Below are positions 22,836-34,882 of a stretch of DNA of 64,000 nt, piece by piece (within the stretch, counting starts at the first letter, position 1; every line of letters begins with the position of its first letter). The notes beneath the pieces are model-generated. The model saw only the letters and a program-made list of their open reading frames with translations, made no database searches and was not told the origin of the DNA. The stretch comes from Ailanthus altissimus (lineage: Eukaryota > Streptophyta > Magnoliopsida > Sapindales > Simaroubaceae), in NCBI GenBank assembly GCA_946807835.1, contig OX327695.1, positions 21,930,501 to 21,994,500 of the forward strand, in the 5' to 3' direction. Both the position numbers and the translations under genes were made by a program.

Positions 22836-22854
22836 TTGATGCCGTTACCAGGGA
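22836..22854 (+). other. Primer-binding site of element C
   Basis: TTGATGCCGTTACCAGGGA follows the LTR end by five bases and is a diverged form of the TGGCGCCGTTGCCGGGGA site of Athila/Tat elements. Confidence 0.7.
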
Positions 22855-22869
22855 ATTAGATTTATTCTT

Positions 22870-23300
22870 GCCAATACTAATACTAATCTATCTTACTTTT
22901 AGTTCATATTTTATTTTCTATTTTTATTTTATTTAGTTTGCTTTAATTTTTTTATTTAATTTCTATTTAATTTTATTTTGTTTAATCTATTTTATTGTTG
23001 CATTTTATTTTATTATGTTTATTTTTATTGAATTATTGTTTATTTTATTATTTATCATATTTTATTGTTGTGTTTTTATTTACTTTTGTTTATTCCCGTT
23101 TATATTGAATTATTGTTTATTTGACTATTATTTTTACGTTACTGTTAATTACTTGGATTTGTTTTTTGTGCTGCGTTATTTTTCTTTATACTTTGCTTCG
23201 TTTTCAATTTGTATATATTTTTGCACAATTATTTTTCTCTTATTTCTGTACAGTTACTATTTATTTGTTCTTATTTGTTCTTATTTAGTATGCTTAATTC
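22870..23300 (+). other. T-rich leader of element C
   Basis: The leader between PBS and gag is very T-rich with 'ttattttattt'-like words. A hydrophobic frame at 23015-23308 is a by-product of this composition. Confidence 0.6.
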
Positions 23301-23307
23301 TTACGTG

Positions 23308-24720
23308 ATGGTTGAGCACAACAAAAGCTAGCACATAAAGATTACTGCATGATTTTGCAATTTCACGATTAGAAGACATCCAGTCTAGCATTCGAACACC
23401 TACTATTGATGTTGACTATTTTGAAATCTAGCTAGAGTTAATTCATTTCTTGAAAGCCTTAGTGCAATTCAGTCGACTGCTAAACGAGTATCCGATTGAG
23501 CACATCAATAGTTTTTTGAAAATTTGTGATTTGACAAATACAATGGAGTTTTAGATGATGCAATACAACATCGACTGTTTTCTTTTTCACTTTGGGATAT
23601 AGCAAAGAGTTGGTTGAGGTCGTTACCATCAGGGTCTATTTCCACTTGAGATGATTTGGCCCAAAACTTTTTAGCAAATTGTTTTTTACCAACCAAGACA
23701 GCAAGGATGAGGAAAACACTTCATGTCCTTTATGCAGTATGATTTGGAATCTCTATATGAAGCTTGAGAGAGATTTAAAGAAATACAAAAGAAGTACCCA
23801 CACCATGAAATTCCTAAATAATACTTAGTACAAATTTTCTACAATTGAGTAGTAGGACACTTGAGGATAATAGTTGATGCTGCAGTAGAGAGAGCCTTCT
23901 TAAATAAATCTATTGATAATGCTCATGATCTATTAAAAATTATGGCTTCCAACAATTGCCAATGGTCAGATGAAATAGTGAATCTTTATTTTTCAAGAAG
24001 GATTTCAAGAATTTATAATGTGAATGCGCCCACTTCAGTAGTTGCACAATATAACTTATGGTTAAGGAAAAATGATACCATAGGGATGAATATAATGAGA
24101 AGTCAATCGATCACTTGCGACTTCTGTGGTGGAAGTCATTCAAATGGCCAATGTGATGAGCTTACACCTTACATCGAACAATATCAAGAGCCACAACACA
24201 TTGTTAATTCAAATTACTACAATCCAAGATGGAAAGATCCTTCTAACATTCCAGTACAACATTCACAATGGCAAAAAGAGAAGTCAATCACAGAGGATAT
24301 GCCTATGCAGTACATGAAACAGATTAACACCCTCATGTATAGTCAAGATGATCTCATCCAAAACCATACAGCCTCTCTACGAACCTTGAAAACTCAAGTT
24401 GGACGGTTAACCTCAATAATGAATAGCAGTCCCTATAAAGCTTTACCAAGTAATATAGAAGTTAAACTGAAAAGTGATAAAGAGAAAAATAAAGCTGTCA
24501 TATACCAAAATAGTGAGGATTGCAGTAAAGTGAAGTACAACCTACGCAGCAATAAGAAGTACAGTAGAACAATGCAGAAAGAGCAGTTGATCCAACAGAA
24601 ATAATGGTTAAACAAGATGTACAAAAAGGGAAAAGATTGCAGAAGCAACCTATTCAGCCTAATATTCCACTACCATTATTTCCCCAAGGACTTCAAGAGA
24701 AGAAAATTGTTTAACTACAG
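23308..24720 (+). pseudogene. gag of element C
   Basis: Reading from the ATG at 23308 with stops in the first part gives capsid motifs 'LFSFSLWDIAKSWLRSLPSG' (23575-23635) and 'LAQNFLANCFLPTKTARMRK'. A 247-codon open segment follows at 23861-24604, with 'VERAFLNKSIDNAHDLLKIM' and a CCHC-like CDFCGGSHSNGQC at 24117-24155. Gag assembles the particle around element RNA. The C-terminal part (24340-24600) is coiled-coil-like and lysine-rich. The 5' half is damaged, so the frame is dead. It is the best-preserved gag in the window. Confidence 0.85.
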
Positions 24721-26924
24721 TGTTCTAAAAACTTTAACTACTGTTTAAAATTTGACATGGTAATTTCAAAGGATGCTCCACCACCTCTTAAATTAAAAGT
24801 GATAAAGGCCATGCAACTAGAAAGTCATATGATGGTGATACTACACAAAATAAATAAAAAAAAGGGGCAAGGCAAGAACAATAGAGAGAAGCAGCTCAAC
24901 ACCATAGAACGAGGTTCAGTCTAAGATTAAAGTCTTTTCGGGAAGGCTTAATGCAAAATGGTCAGAGATGCTTCCTAAATATTTTCTCATAGAGCTATGA
25001 AAGTCAAAGAAAAAGAATGTTAACAACTGAAGACATCGACTTAAGTTCTACAAGGGAGATGCCTTAGATATGTAGTTTTTAATCCTCATTGAGCCAATAA
25101 GGAGGACGTCAAGCTGATGACGTTAAATTAAATGCTTCTTGAGAGGCAACCTAAGTAAATTTTAGTTTTTAAATTTAATATTTTACTTTTAATGTTGTTT
25201 CTTTCTTGTAGTGTATAAAACAGTAAATCGTGCCTAACAGAGATTAATAAAACAAGAGTTCAAGCGTAACTAAAAGATGCAGGCAAGGAAACTAGAGAAT
25301 AAAGCAAGTTAAAAGCAGATGCAGTCAAGGAAACTAAAGAATAAAGCAAGTTAAAAGCCTTGGTAGCAAGTTGGTGTATACTTCAACAACTCTGCATCAG
25401 TCTAGCAACATAATTGGCTTCAAAATCCAAACACCACCATGCTAAAACATTATCCACTAAGGGAGTTTTCTAACCTCATTTTTTTTCTTGACATTGGGGA
25501 CAATGTCAAAATTAAATTTTAGGGGAGAAAAATACTCTTTAGTGTTTATTTACTTTTGTGGTGTTTATTTACATCTTTTTGTCATGTACACTTAGTTATA
25601 GCCGCTATTTTTAGTTGTTTTGATTTTCTTCAAAAAAATTTAGTTTATTATTTTTGTTGAGTGTTTTAGGTTGGATTGAGATGATGATTGCTAGTCCATG
25701 ATAAGAAACTTGATTGTAGAACTTATCTTTTCAATTCCCTAGGAAATGATAGATAACTTAAATAATTCATACACCAATATTTAGACTAATTTTGACCTTG
25801 TTTGTGATCACCGATTTTTGAGCACATGAATAAAACTTGTGCTAGTTGAATTTTTGCTTAGAGATGCTCATGCTCAAGTAGCACACTGCACCCTCAATGA
25901 ACAGACAGACACTTTAGAACTTGTTTGATTATTGGTTGAGGTAAAATTCTAAGACACACATGAACAGAAAAATGAAATTAGGCTATCTTTGGACTGTTTG
26001 AGTTTTTCTAGCATATCCTTGATGTATATTTATCCTTAGTCACCCCATTTGAGCATAAATGACCAATTTTATTGAATAACTACATTACAACCCTAAACTT
26101 TGAATTTAAGTGCCCAAAATAACCTAACACTAAAAACTCTGAGCATAGTGAAAAATATTTTGGAGTTTGTTACATTTGGTTGTTTAAAGAGGAAAAACAA
26201 TGAAATTTGGCGAGTAAGCGCCACCTTAAGTTTGGGGAAATTATTCTAAATTTGGGGGAGTTATAAAAAAAGAAAAAGAAAAGAGAAATGATGTTTTCAA
26301 ATGAAAAAAGAAAAGAAAAAAAAAAGAGAATAAGTGGTTGAAATTGGGTAAAAATCATAAGTTTTAGAAAATTAAATCAAGTGTAAGAAGTTCAAGTGGT
26401 AACTATAAGGACTTAGTGTTCATGGTGTGAATTAAACTAAATTTATATCCAAAATAACCCACCTTGACCCTGATCCTACATTACAAGCTAATAAAAGACC
26501 TGATAGATCCCCAAGCATGTGTGTTTCTACATTAGTGGAGAGTTGTATGAAAAATAAGCTTATAGTAGTGTTTTGTACTTTAAAATATGCCGAGACACCT
26601 CTTATCAGTACAATCTTGAGTACTTGAGCTATTCTAGGTACAATTCAGTTATTACTTGCATGTTTCACACACACATAGTTGATCACTTATGGGGAAGAAT
26701 GAAAGTGCTTAATTGTGGCGTTTGTGAATTGTTTAGAGTGTTTATTAATTCTCTAAGGATTGAGAACAGTAAAATAATTTTTGAGACAATATTATAATCA
26801 TTAAATCAATCCAATTAGTTACTATTTTAATGTTTTTTAGTTTGTATATTTTGTTTGTTCTTCTACTTTGTGTTATTCTCTCTAATAGCTCGAGGATGAG
26901 CAATTATCTAAGTTTGAGAGAATT
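24721..26924 (+). other. 3' non-coding part of element C with palindrome and polypurine tract
   Basis: No pol motifs are present. The phrase 'ggacgtcaagctgatgacgt' near 25101 and 'ttgagaggcaacctaagt' near 25139 are typical of the 3' part of Athila/Tat elements, downstream of pol. GACATTGGGGACAATGTC (25490-25507) is a 7-bp-arm hairpin followed by a purine tract 'ttttaggggag'. A second purine-rich tract (aagtttgagagaatt, 26910-26924) lies directly before the 3' LTR and is the likely priming site for plus-strand synthesis. Confidence 0.65.
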
Positions 26925-28274
26925 TCATAAGTATATTTGGATCAATAATCTAGCCCCATTGATCTTAGTAATTATTTGTTTTTGAGTAATTTAAGGGCTA
27001 TTTATGTGTTAAATGTTGTTTTACAGGGTTAAATCATAAAGAGATGCGAAAGGATGAAATTGAAGCAAAATAAGGAAAATTGCTAAAGTAACGGCGAACA
27101 ATATCTATAAACAGTGATTAAGATACTGTAGTGCTGCACTGTTTATAATTGTAGCAATGAAACTGTTCAATAACGGTTAAATCATTGTGTAATAGCTAGT
27201 CACTATTTAGCACTGTAGCAACGACTAGAATATTGTAGCAACATTTAAATCACTGTAACAGACTCTATAAATACCTTGTTTTGCCTCTAAAGAAAGGATT
27301 CAACCCCTAACCTAATCCTAACTCATTTTCTCTCAATTCTAATACGTTTTTAACCTATAAATCATTCTCATATTGTGCAGAAATAACATTTGAAGTTATT
27401 TTAGAGAGGAATTACACAATCAAGAGCATTTGGGCTAATATTTGGAGGATTCAACCAAGGCCATGGATTAATTAGAGAGCATCTTGTCTTCATGAATTTG
27501 GTTTGGATTTGGTTGTATCATGTTTTATTATTGTTATTTAGCCTTTAAATTCTTGTTATGTTGATTTAATGTTATTATATAGGGTTGTAGTTTTGAACTC
27601 AATATGTGAACTTAATTGTATTATTTAATTTCTATTATGATGAATAATTTTATTATTCAATTTGTGTTGTTCTTAATGCTTTCAATATGCCAGGGATAGT
27701 GATTGAATGATTATGAAATATTAGGATAAACTTGAAAAAGGAATTTTATTATTTAGATCTAGACAAATTGATGAATGATTGTGGAGTAATATCTACTAGT
27801 TTCGATATAGAATAAGAATATACTTATATGACATGTATAGTCAATACAACTTGTTTGTAGTGAATCTTGATTTATTTGAGTTACATAGGAATATAGAAAT
27901 TTGTTAAACCAAGGTATAATCACTCGACTTTCGGAAGAGGCTTGTGATAAAATACGTGTTGTGACCAATAATTGAACTGAGTAAATAATAATGGGAAAAT
28001 AAAATCATATTGAGGGATAACTATAATCCTAGATACTCTTAATATAGTGATTGCACTTTTAACCGTTTGCACAATTAGGATTGATTTATAAAATTAGTAA
28101 TTAGATTTATTATAAACAAATCATATTTATTAATTATCTAGATAATTGCAAGAAGACACAATTTTAGTAATTGGTTAAGAATAATAACAATTCCTTGTGC
28201 CATTGAAACTTAACTCATCATATATTACTTGTTCCCGATAGTGTGCATTTGCGCTTAACATAGAAATCACACAA
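26925..28274 (+). repeat. 3' LTR of element C
   Basis: A 1350-bp direct repeat of the 5' LTR with TG mutated to TC at the start, ending ACACAACA. It provides the empty-site version for the MULE. Difference from the 5' LTR is modest by eye, so insertion is relatively recent compared with element D. Confidence 0.85.
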
Positions 28275-28279
28275 CAATA

Positions 28280-28374
28280 TCTTTGAAGGGGATAGCTCTG
28301 AGGGCTGTTAGGCTATATGAGCCTTTAGGGCCTTGCTGGAGGTAGATTGGCTTGGGCGAGGTCTATGGGAAAAT
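28280..28374 (-). repeat. Left LTR of element D (second part)
   Basis: 'ctatatgagcctttagggcc' and 'ggtagattggcttgggcgag' match 34371-34425 of the right LTR, resuming after the element C target-site duplication. Confidence 0.7.
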
Positions 28375-29280
28375 AGGTCCCTCAATTTTTAGTATTAAAT
28401 TATCAATGGTGAAAACTTTAATGTAGTGGTCGAATTAGAAAAAGGGTTTGTATAATTGGGGTTTAGAAGCTTTTGGCTAATAGTTTGACTAGTAAAAGTC
28501 CTCTATTTTGAACTATAAGGGTCTTCAAAAACCTATGATATTGATACATTTTTGTATTCTAAACTTTGAAATTCGACGGCTCTTAATTAAATGGTGTTGT
28601 CCCTTTGAAAATCACGCACCCATTACACTTCATCAACATTCAAAAGCCAAGTCTCTATAATTACTGGCTACATGGACACTCTCTTAGCCTTAGGTTTTAA
28701 TATAATGGTCATCATTATTCTGTAGTTGTTATCTCGGTTAAATGAAATGACATTTCTCAGAGGGAGAGGATTTGAAGCTTTAGATTTCTTCAATAGTTGA
28801 CCTTTATCTTATGAATTTGTTATAGATAAGAGATCACTATAACCCATTTTGAGAGAGATAAATGGTGCAAGAGTAGAGATATAACCTATTTTTAGAGAGA
28901 GAACCAGAGTTTTTGTAGCATACATAAAGACGTCAATTCAACCATTCTCCAATTCCAATTCTGCTTGTAATTATGATCTCATTTTCGTTCTTTTCCAATT
29001 GTTTACCAACTACCAACAGTAAACCCCTTCTCATCTCTCCTTTTTATTTTTCTATTTATAGGTATAGTTGTTAAGTCTTACTTTGACTAGGTAAATTTCT
29101 TGGTAGTATATGTATCCTTCAATTTGTTGTACTTTATAAAATACATGTTTTAGAATGCCTGGTATTTCTCTTTGTGGCATCCTACACTTTTGGACCCTTT
29201 TTTTTTGTTTTTTTATATATATAATTGTGCTTGACCATAGTGTTTGTGCTTGGGTTGAGATGTTTGGCCTCATCACCATT
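28375..29280. other. Internal region of element D without recognised coding
   Basis: No convincing protein similarity on either strand. A minus-strand 75-codon frame at 29052-29279 has no recognisable features. Confidence 0.4.
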
Positions 29281-30960
29281 TCTAGTGTTTATAGAGAGAT
29301 GTCAACAGGTAGTTAGAGCGGGTCTCATAGTATAAGAGACCAATTAATTATGGATATTAGGCTTGACCTAAGTGATATAGAAGAGGAAGAAGAAGCCTTT
29401 TTAGTAAGTAGAAGATCGTCCCAAAGGGATCTCGTTCCTATATAGGGGTTTCTCGATTTTGAACAAATGATGGATCCCAAAACTAAGCCTATTAAAACAG
29501 AGGAGAATCAAGATATTCAACTAGAGCCAATTGAGTTTGAGGAAGACTGTGAGGGACTTGAAAATGACAAGGAGACTAAGGTTGAAGAGCCATTTATAAG
29601 TGATGAAGAGGATTATGAACTAGACCATTCTTCTATTCTATTGTGTTTGATCTTGCTAGGCTGAGGGCCCAATACAACATTCCCAACTTAACGTTCCAAT
29701 TAGGCCAAAATATTTGTTGGGTGTTGTTAGAGTTATATATCATATGGATGAGAGTTGATGTATCCAATATCTACATCAACTTTGTGTAAATCTAGCAGAA
29801 TGAAAGTTTTTACTAGCTGACGGGTATGATGGCGAGAACCCTATAGAAAATATGCCTTCAAGTAATAAATGATGGAAACTATATTGGTTTTATATTGCAA
29901 AGCAGTAGGGTCAAAAATCCCTTAGGCCTATGTTGGGGATTTACTAATGCCCCACAAAATTTTCCAGTGTAGGTCATTTTGTATTTCTCTTTATTTATTT
30001 AGGTAAAGGATAATTACTAAATGATTTTAGACCTTGCAACTACTTGGTCTTCTTGCTGATTGGGATCTTTTGTCTGAGGAAAGTTTAATGGTTTTAGGCT
30101 TGATTTAAGAGGCTGTTAGACTTGTTCCTATTACTAGAGAACTGAGGAAGAGAAGTAACTTTTGCATTGAAGTCTTTTTATCGTGTCCATTTTTCTTTAC
30201 TAAAATTTTTTCTTTTATATTAAAGGATGAAAAATCGAGTAGATGCTAGCAAAAAGTGACCCTGATAAGAGTAGGTCATGCTTAAAGACTCCTACTTGGG
30301 ATTATTAAACTTTTGTAGGGTTCCTCTTCGTGAGGTGAGGGAAAGACCGAGGTACTCCCTAAAGGAGGACTATTGGGAAGCCCCAAACATTCCTTTAAAG
30401 GAAGACAAGGGAAAACGGATTGCCAAGCCCTTAGCTTCGGCTTAAACTCTAAAAAAACCGGTCTCAATAGGCTTGAAGTGAATGAAGAGGTTGATTAATG
30501 AGAACTCCCAACTTCTCCACAAATGACATAGCTTTCAGCTAGGGGTCGAGATGTAGGTACTTGGTCTCGCTGGTGAGGTGGAGGGAGCATTACAGTAACT
30601 TGAGCTGTGCCAAGATGATCTTAGAGTGGGATGAAATCACAACTACCTACCTCACCATTGACAGTGTTATGGATGTAATCTTCTATCTCTTTTTTTTTTT
30701 TGTTTTTCTAAGATTATGATAGTAATCGAGATATTAACTACTTGATGTTTTTACAAGCTACCTATACTATTGCTTGAACCTAAAATGCCATCTTTTACGG
30801 CCTTCAGAAGGGTATTAAGTATAAGGATTTAGAGGTCAAGTCCAGGTATCTTAGAGAGGAGTTGGTCGAGGCTAAAAAGCTGATCGGAGAGTACTTTGAG
30901 GAGTGCAAGTCATTTGCTACTAAGGCTGAGATGCCAAGATGAAAATGGTAGTGAGCGAGA
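29281..30960 (+). pseudogene. Plus-strand coding relic inside element D, possibly plant-mobile-domain/transposase-like
   Basis: Conceptual plus-strand translation yields an acidic stretch (29467-29664, rich in Glu/Asp) and 'LRAQYNIPNLTFQLG' near 29660. Near 30840-30930 there is a predicted coiled coil ('YLREELVEAKKLIGEYFEEC'), all with many interruptions. The order of acidic N-terminus, 'Y-x-I-P' block and C-terminal coiled coil loosely resembles the transposase-related antisense ORFs known in some Tat-lineage retrotransposons, and its orientation opposite to pol would fit. I am not sure of this assignment; it could equally be another captured gene. Confidence 0.3.
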
Positions 30961-31219
30961 GCAAACATTCAAAGTTTTTAAGGTACAATAAGTCATTGAG
31001 TTGAAGCTGACTGAGGTGGTGATGACAGCAAAGAGCTACAACACATAACTTATAAGGAAAAAATGCTCATTGAGAAAAAAGTGGTTGAGATTGAAGCTAC
31101 TTTGACAACTTTAAGGTTAGAATGAGTTGATTTCCCTCTAGCTGACCATGAACTATAGCCATTTACCTGACTTGATCTCGAATATGCACTCTCTGGGTTT
31201 AAGTTTATATTATGCACCC

Positions 31220-32480
31220 TTACAATCTCAAACAACTTCTTTTAAAACTTCAACGTGGTCTTTGAGCTCCATAAACTTTGCTATCATGTCATCCACTTAG
31301 CTATCATGTCATCCACTTACACCTTTATACTTTTCTCGATCAGAGGCTTGAGCAACCTATTAATAAGCCTATGGTAATTTGCTTTAGCATTCAGTCTAAA
31401 AGGCATGAACTTGTAACAATACACCTCTTAATGAGTGATGAATAAGGTCTTATCATAATCAAGAAGAAACATCATAATCTGATTGTATCTCATGAATGAG
31501 TCTATAAAGTTAAGGAGCATATATTTGTCTTTAGAGTTTACTAGTAAGTCAATCTCTGAAAGGGAAAACTATCCTTCGGCCAGGCCTTAGTTAGATCTTG
31601 AAGTCCAAACACATTTTTCTACTTTTCATTGGCCTTTTTAACCATTACCACATTGGCGAACTATACTGGGTAATGGATCTCCCAAATGAATCCTACTATT
31701 AAAAGCTTCTTGACCTTAGCTATAATAGCCTCATTCTTTTCTTCATTAAAAGTTCATCTTTTTTACTTAATAGATTCAAATGACAAGTTAACAACCAATA
31801 CATGTCTTTATGTGACCCCAGAAAAAATGTTTGAGAACTCTCTAAGTCAAGTGCTTAGGTTGTGTATGATTTTTTGCCCTAAATGTGAGCTAATGTTCAC
31901 TATCTTCTTGTAAGAATTGATTTTATTTAAACTATAACTAACTCTTCTATTGGCTCTAGGGACTTTTGTTTCTCTTTTACCCTTAGATTTAAATATAGCA
32001 AGTTCTATTTGTTGAGGTTACATAATAGTTCCTCATCATCTTTTGGTCTTTAGAAACTACCATACTCTGTCTTCTGAAAAGCTTTAGCTTTAAGTAGTGA
32101 ATAAACATGGCATAATTGAAGTTTCTCATGAAAGGTTGCTCGATAAAATTTTTATTGGGAAATAACTGGTTAACCACCACAAAGCTCACCATCATAATCT
32201 TTATATAGGGTGTCTTATTCAAGGACACGAGTAATCTGATAACTCTAAATGGCATCACACAACCATCTTCAAACCTGTAGGTATTTTTGTTCTTTTTATC
32301 TTTAAACATTTGATATCAAGGTTATTCTGTGCCTCCTTAAGGATGATATCTACTGAACTTCCAATGTCAATAAATACCTTATTGACGTCGATACCTGCCA
32401 CATATACTGACACCACAAGTATATCAACTTGTAGGTAATTAATCCCTCGGACATCCTCTTCGGTAAACATAATAGGCTTT
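31220..32480 (-). pseudogene. Protease and reverse transcriptase of element D
   Basis: On the minus strand from 32470: 'MFTEEDVRGINYLQ', then the protease motif VFIDIGSSVDIIL (32390-32340). In another frame come 'MPFRVIRLLVSLNKTPY' and 'QKMMRNYYVTSTN' (32256-32000). RT begins near 31740 ('VGFIWEIHYPV', 'ANVVMVKKANEK') and reaches the YVDDM-like core near 31290 and 'YKLKPRECIFEI' near 31200. Frames are broken by many stops. The FTEEDxRG and GSSxDI arrangement is that of Tat-like gypsy elements. A short duplication, 'tagctatcatgtcatccact' twice at about 31279-31318, hits the DD core. Confidence 0.75.
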
Positions 32481-32499
32481 CTTCTTCTTCTTCTTTTTT

Positions 32500-33590
32500 T
32501 TTTTTAAATTTTCTTCTTCTTCTTCTTCTTCAATCCTTAAAGTCCTTTAGGCTTTCTCCTCGGCCTTTTTTAAGTTTCTTCACTTGTTGGGGGTCTTTGG
32601 CTGACTTGCAAGCCTTATAAAAGTGTTACATAAACTTTTCTATCAAATCACTATAGAAGAAGATGCTCATTTGCTTTTGACTTTGATATTAGAGAAGAGC
32701 TTGCCCTTCCAACTTTATAAAGAACAATCGGCACATCTAGTTCTATCTTAACCTCCAATTGTAAGCAAATCGGTTATCTGATTAATGTAGTGATTTAGAT
32801 TGATCATTCCTTTGTACGTCAAAATGCTTGGTAATCAAAAGGCTACATAAAATTCCATACTCTTAATCTCTATAAATGGTGAATTTTGGTCCTTTTTTTT
32901 ATCCTCGATGAAGAAGTTTCTCACTGTTCCTAACCCTCTATGAGCTTATACACTTTCTCCTATAGTTTTCTAACATTTTCTTCTAAGGTTACTTCTTTTT
33001 GGCACCATACTCCTCTACTTATCTCTGCTCGTACCTTCATTGATTTTTTTTTATAAAAAAATATTATCCAAATGTTATGCTCATTCAAATCATCCCCATT
33101 TATTTTTTACTTTAGATTTCTTTATACTCGCCCTGAGTCTCCAACTTTTGAATATATTATTTCTTAGTTATTATATTATTAGTGTAATCTTCTGCTATGA
33201 AGCTAACTTTGTTGAGCTTTAAGTGTTTATTCTTCTTGTATCCCCTTCTCTTTTTTTCTTTGAGTTTATTGAGTAGGTTTGTTAACACCAATTAATGGGA
33301 GAGGCCCCTAAAGATTCAATAGGCCTATTAGTTGATTAGTTTTTCCTTGAGGCTCTTGGCACCCTTCAATCCTTCTGTGCTTCTCAAAGGCTTTGACCAA
33401 TAAATTTTTCAACTCCTTTCTTTCCTCTTCTAATTCTTTTTCCAGTGCTACCCTATAGGTGGGGGTAACCTCTTCTTGATGTGCCACGCTTTTGTCCCAT
33501 AATTTTAACGATATTCCTTGATTTGGATTTTCATAGTTGGGATTCTCTATTGGTGGCTGGTTTTGATCTTATTAAAGATAGTCTTGGATT
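32500..33590 (-). pseudogene. gag region of element D (heavily decayed)
   Basis: Minus-strand translation at 33550-33330 gives a charged helical segment ('VALEKELEEERKELKNLLVK') typical of the N-terminal region of Tat-like gag. Further downstream only scattered similarity remains. A (CTT)n stretch at 32478-32530 encodes a lysine run in the gag-protease junction. Little else can be said. Confidence 0.5.
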
Positions 33591-33721
33591 AGATAATCAT
33601 CTTGTTTGTCTTTGAGGGATTGCCCCTCATGAATTTTTACACCTTTTCCCCAAATAGCAAGTTATTGATAATAAAATTTAGGTCATTTTTTTTTTGCTCA
33701 TAAGATGAATTTTGTTCTCCT

Positions 33722-34437
33722 TGGGGAATAATGATCTTGATCCCCTAAGCTAGATTAAGCCAGTCTTCCTTGACATGAGTCAATCTTCAAGAGTGTCCTT
33801 GTAACCAAAGAACACGATTACGCCACACTAGAAGTTATTCTTCGTGATGATCCTCCAATGTTTATGTCAATGATGGAGTCTTAAGGAAAAGAGAAAGGTG
33901 ACTAAAAAAAATAAGTGAGCATATAAAGAGGAACTGGGTTGCTAAAATAGGGTTTCTTGGTCTAAAAAAGTCAATCCCTTTTAAAGTCGTTTAAACTTAT
34001 TTTTATAGGCTTTGCATATTAGATAATTTGAGTCATACCAAGACTAGGACATTTAAATTTTTTTGGAGGCTTTGAAATCCTTGGGATATGGACATTCAAA
34101 GTTATAAAGAAATGTAACCATCTTTGGGTTACTCCTCAAAATTTTTGAGTGGTCGGGTTGACCTGGTAAGTCGCTCTAGTAAGCTGAGGACTTATACAGT
34201 TAATGCCAATGAGGTAGGTATCTAGGCATCTGTTAGTATTAAGGATACCACTTATTTATTATTGGTCCTAGGTCATTATGGGCTTAGGCCTCTAATTCTT
34301 TGGTGTGAAAGTTTTGCATTGTAGGCATTAGGTGAGATATCCTCTAAAGGGATAAGCTCGAGGGCCCTTAAACTATATGAGCCTTTGAGGTCTTATTGGA
34401 GGTGGATTGGGCAGAGCTGAGGTCTACGAAGAAAACA
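33722..34437 (-). repeat. Right LTR of element D
   Basis: A 716-bp direct copy of the left LTR, lacking about 70 bp present in the left copy around 19715-19785. It ends GAAAACA. As the element is on the minus strand, this is its 5' LTR. A clear primer-binding site was not seen next to it. Confidence 0.75.
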
Positions 34438-34626
34438 CTAATTAAATTTTTATAGTATAATTTTACAAATATATCATTAGAGATTTTTACCTATAGGAGT
34501 TTTAGAAGGAATAAAATAAGATTATTCTTAAATTCAATTTAAAATTTAATGGAAAATTTTGGAAAGTAACATTAATTAAAATAATTATAATGTTTAATTA
34601 AAACCTTAACGGCTAACTTTGGAAAG
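34438..34626. other. AT-rich spacer
   Basis: No coding or element ends recognised apart from the target-site copy of the adjacent MITE. Confidence 0.4.
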
Positions 34627-34874
34627 CAGGGGTGGAATCAAAATTTAAGGCGAGAGAGGGCTCAATATTAAAGTTAAAAGTTGTATCGGGTTAAAGTTTA
34701 ATTATATAGAAATTTTAATCGTACTTAAAAATTTTCCAAGTAGGTGTACAAATTACAAAAATGCCAAATTTAAAAAGTAAAATTATAAAAATCCATAGTT
34801 AAGTTAAAAAAAAAAGTTTGGGACTTGGAGAGTGGGGGCATGCCCCCTTAGGTCCTCTAGTAGTTCCACCATTG
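34627..34874. mobile_element. hAT-type MITE, 248 bp
   Basis: Begins CAGGGGTGGAATCAAAATTT and ends TAGTTCCACCATTG, diverged versions of the CAGGGGCGGA.../...TCCGCCACTG hAT ends. It is flanked by TTGGAAAG (34619-34626) and TTGGTAAG (34875-34882), an 8-bp target duplication with one mismatch. A perfect 14-bp palindrome GGGGGCATGCCCCC is at 34834-34847. No coding. It lies about 600 bp upstream of the first lipase start codon. Confidence 0.85.
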
Positions 34875-34882
34875 TTGGTAAG

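Larger units (their letters stand above)
20114..28274 (+). mobile_element. Element C: gag-only Ty3-gypsy LTR element, perfect TSD
   Basis: Flanked by ATATC at 20109-20113 and 28275-28279, an exact 5-bp duplication. 5' LTR 20114-22830 (2717 bp, enlarged by a MULE insertion), internal part 22831-26924, 3' LTR 26925-28274 (1350 bp). A primer-binding site and gag are present, but protease, RT, RNase H and integrase are absent. After gag the sequence passes directly to the 3' non-coding part typical of Athila-type elements. It is a non-autonomous derivative that would have needed enzymes from relatives. Confidence 0.9.
19398..34437 (-). mobile_element. Element D: Ty3-gypsy (Tat-like) element on the minus strand, split by element C
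   Basis: Two direct copies of a ~0.7-0.8 kb LTR frame this region: left copy 19398-20113 plus 28280-28374, right copy 33722-34437. Both start TGGGGAATAATG-like, share the phrases 'ccaagactaggacat' and 'ctatatgagcctttgagg', and end near GAAAACA. Internal gag, protease and RT relics (31220-33590) are on the minus strand. A plus-strand block of another type lies at 29280-30960. No exact target-site duplication was seen at the outer limits (TCTTT versus CTAAT), so the ends are approximate. Confidence 0.7.

Noticed and set aside
23015..23308. 97-codon hydrophobic frame
   Set aside because: T-rich retrotransposon leader between PBS and gag; Phe/Leu/Tyr-rich only because of base composition.
32478..32530. 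(CTT)n tract as a regulatory repeat
   Set aside because: Explained as a lysine-coding or expanded trinucleotide run within the gag-protease junction of element D.
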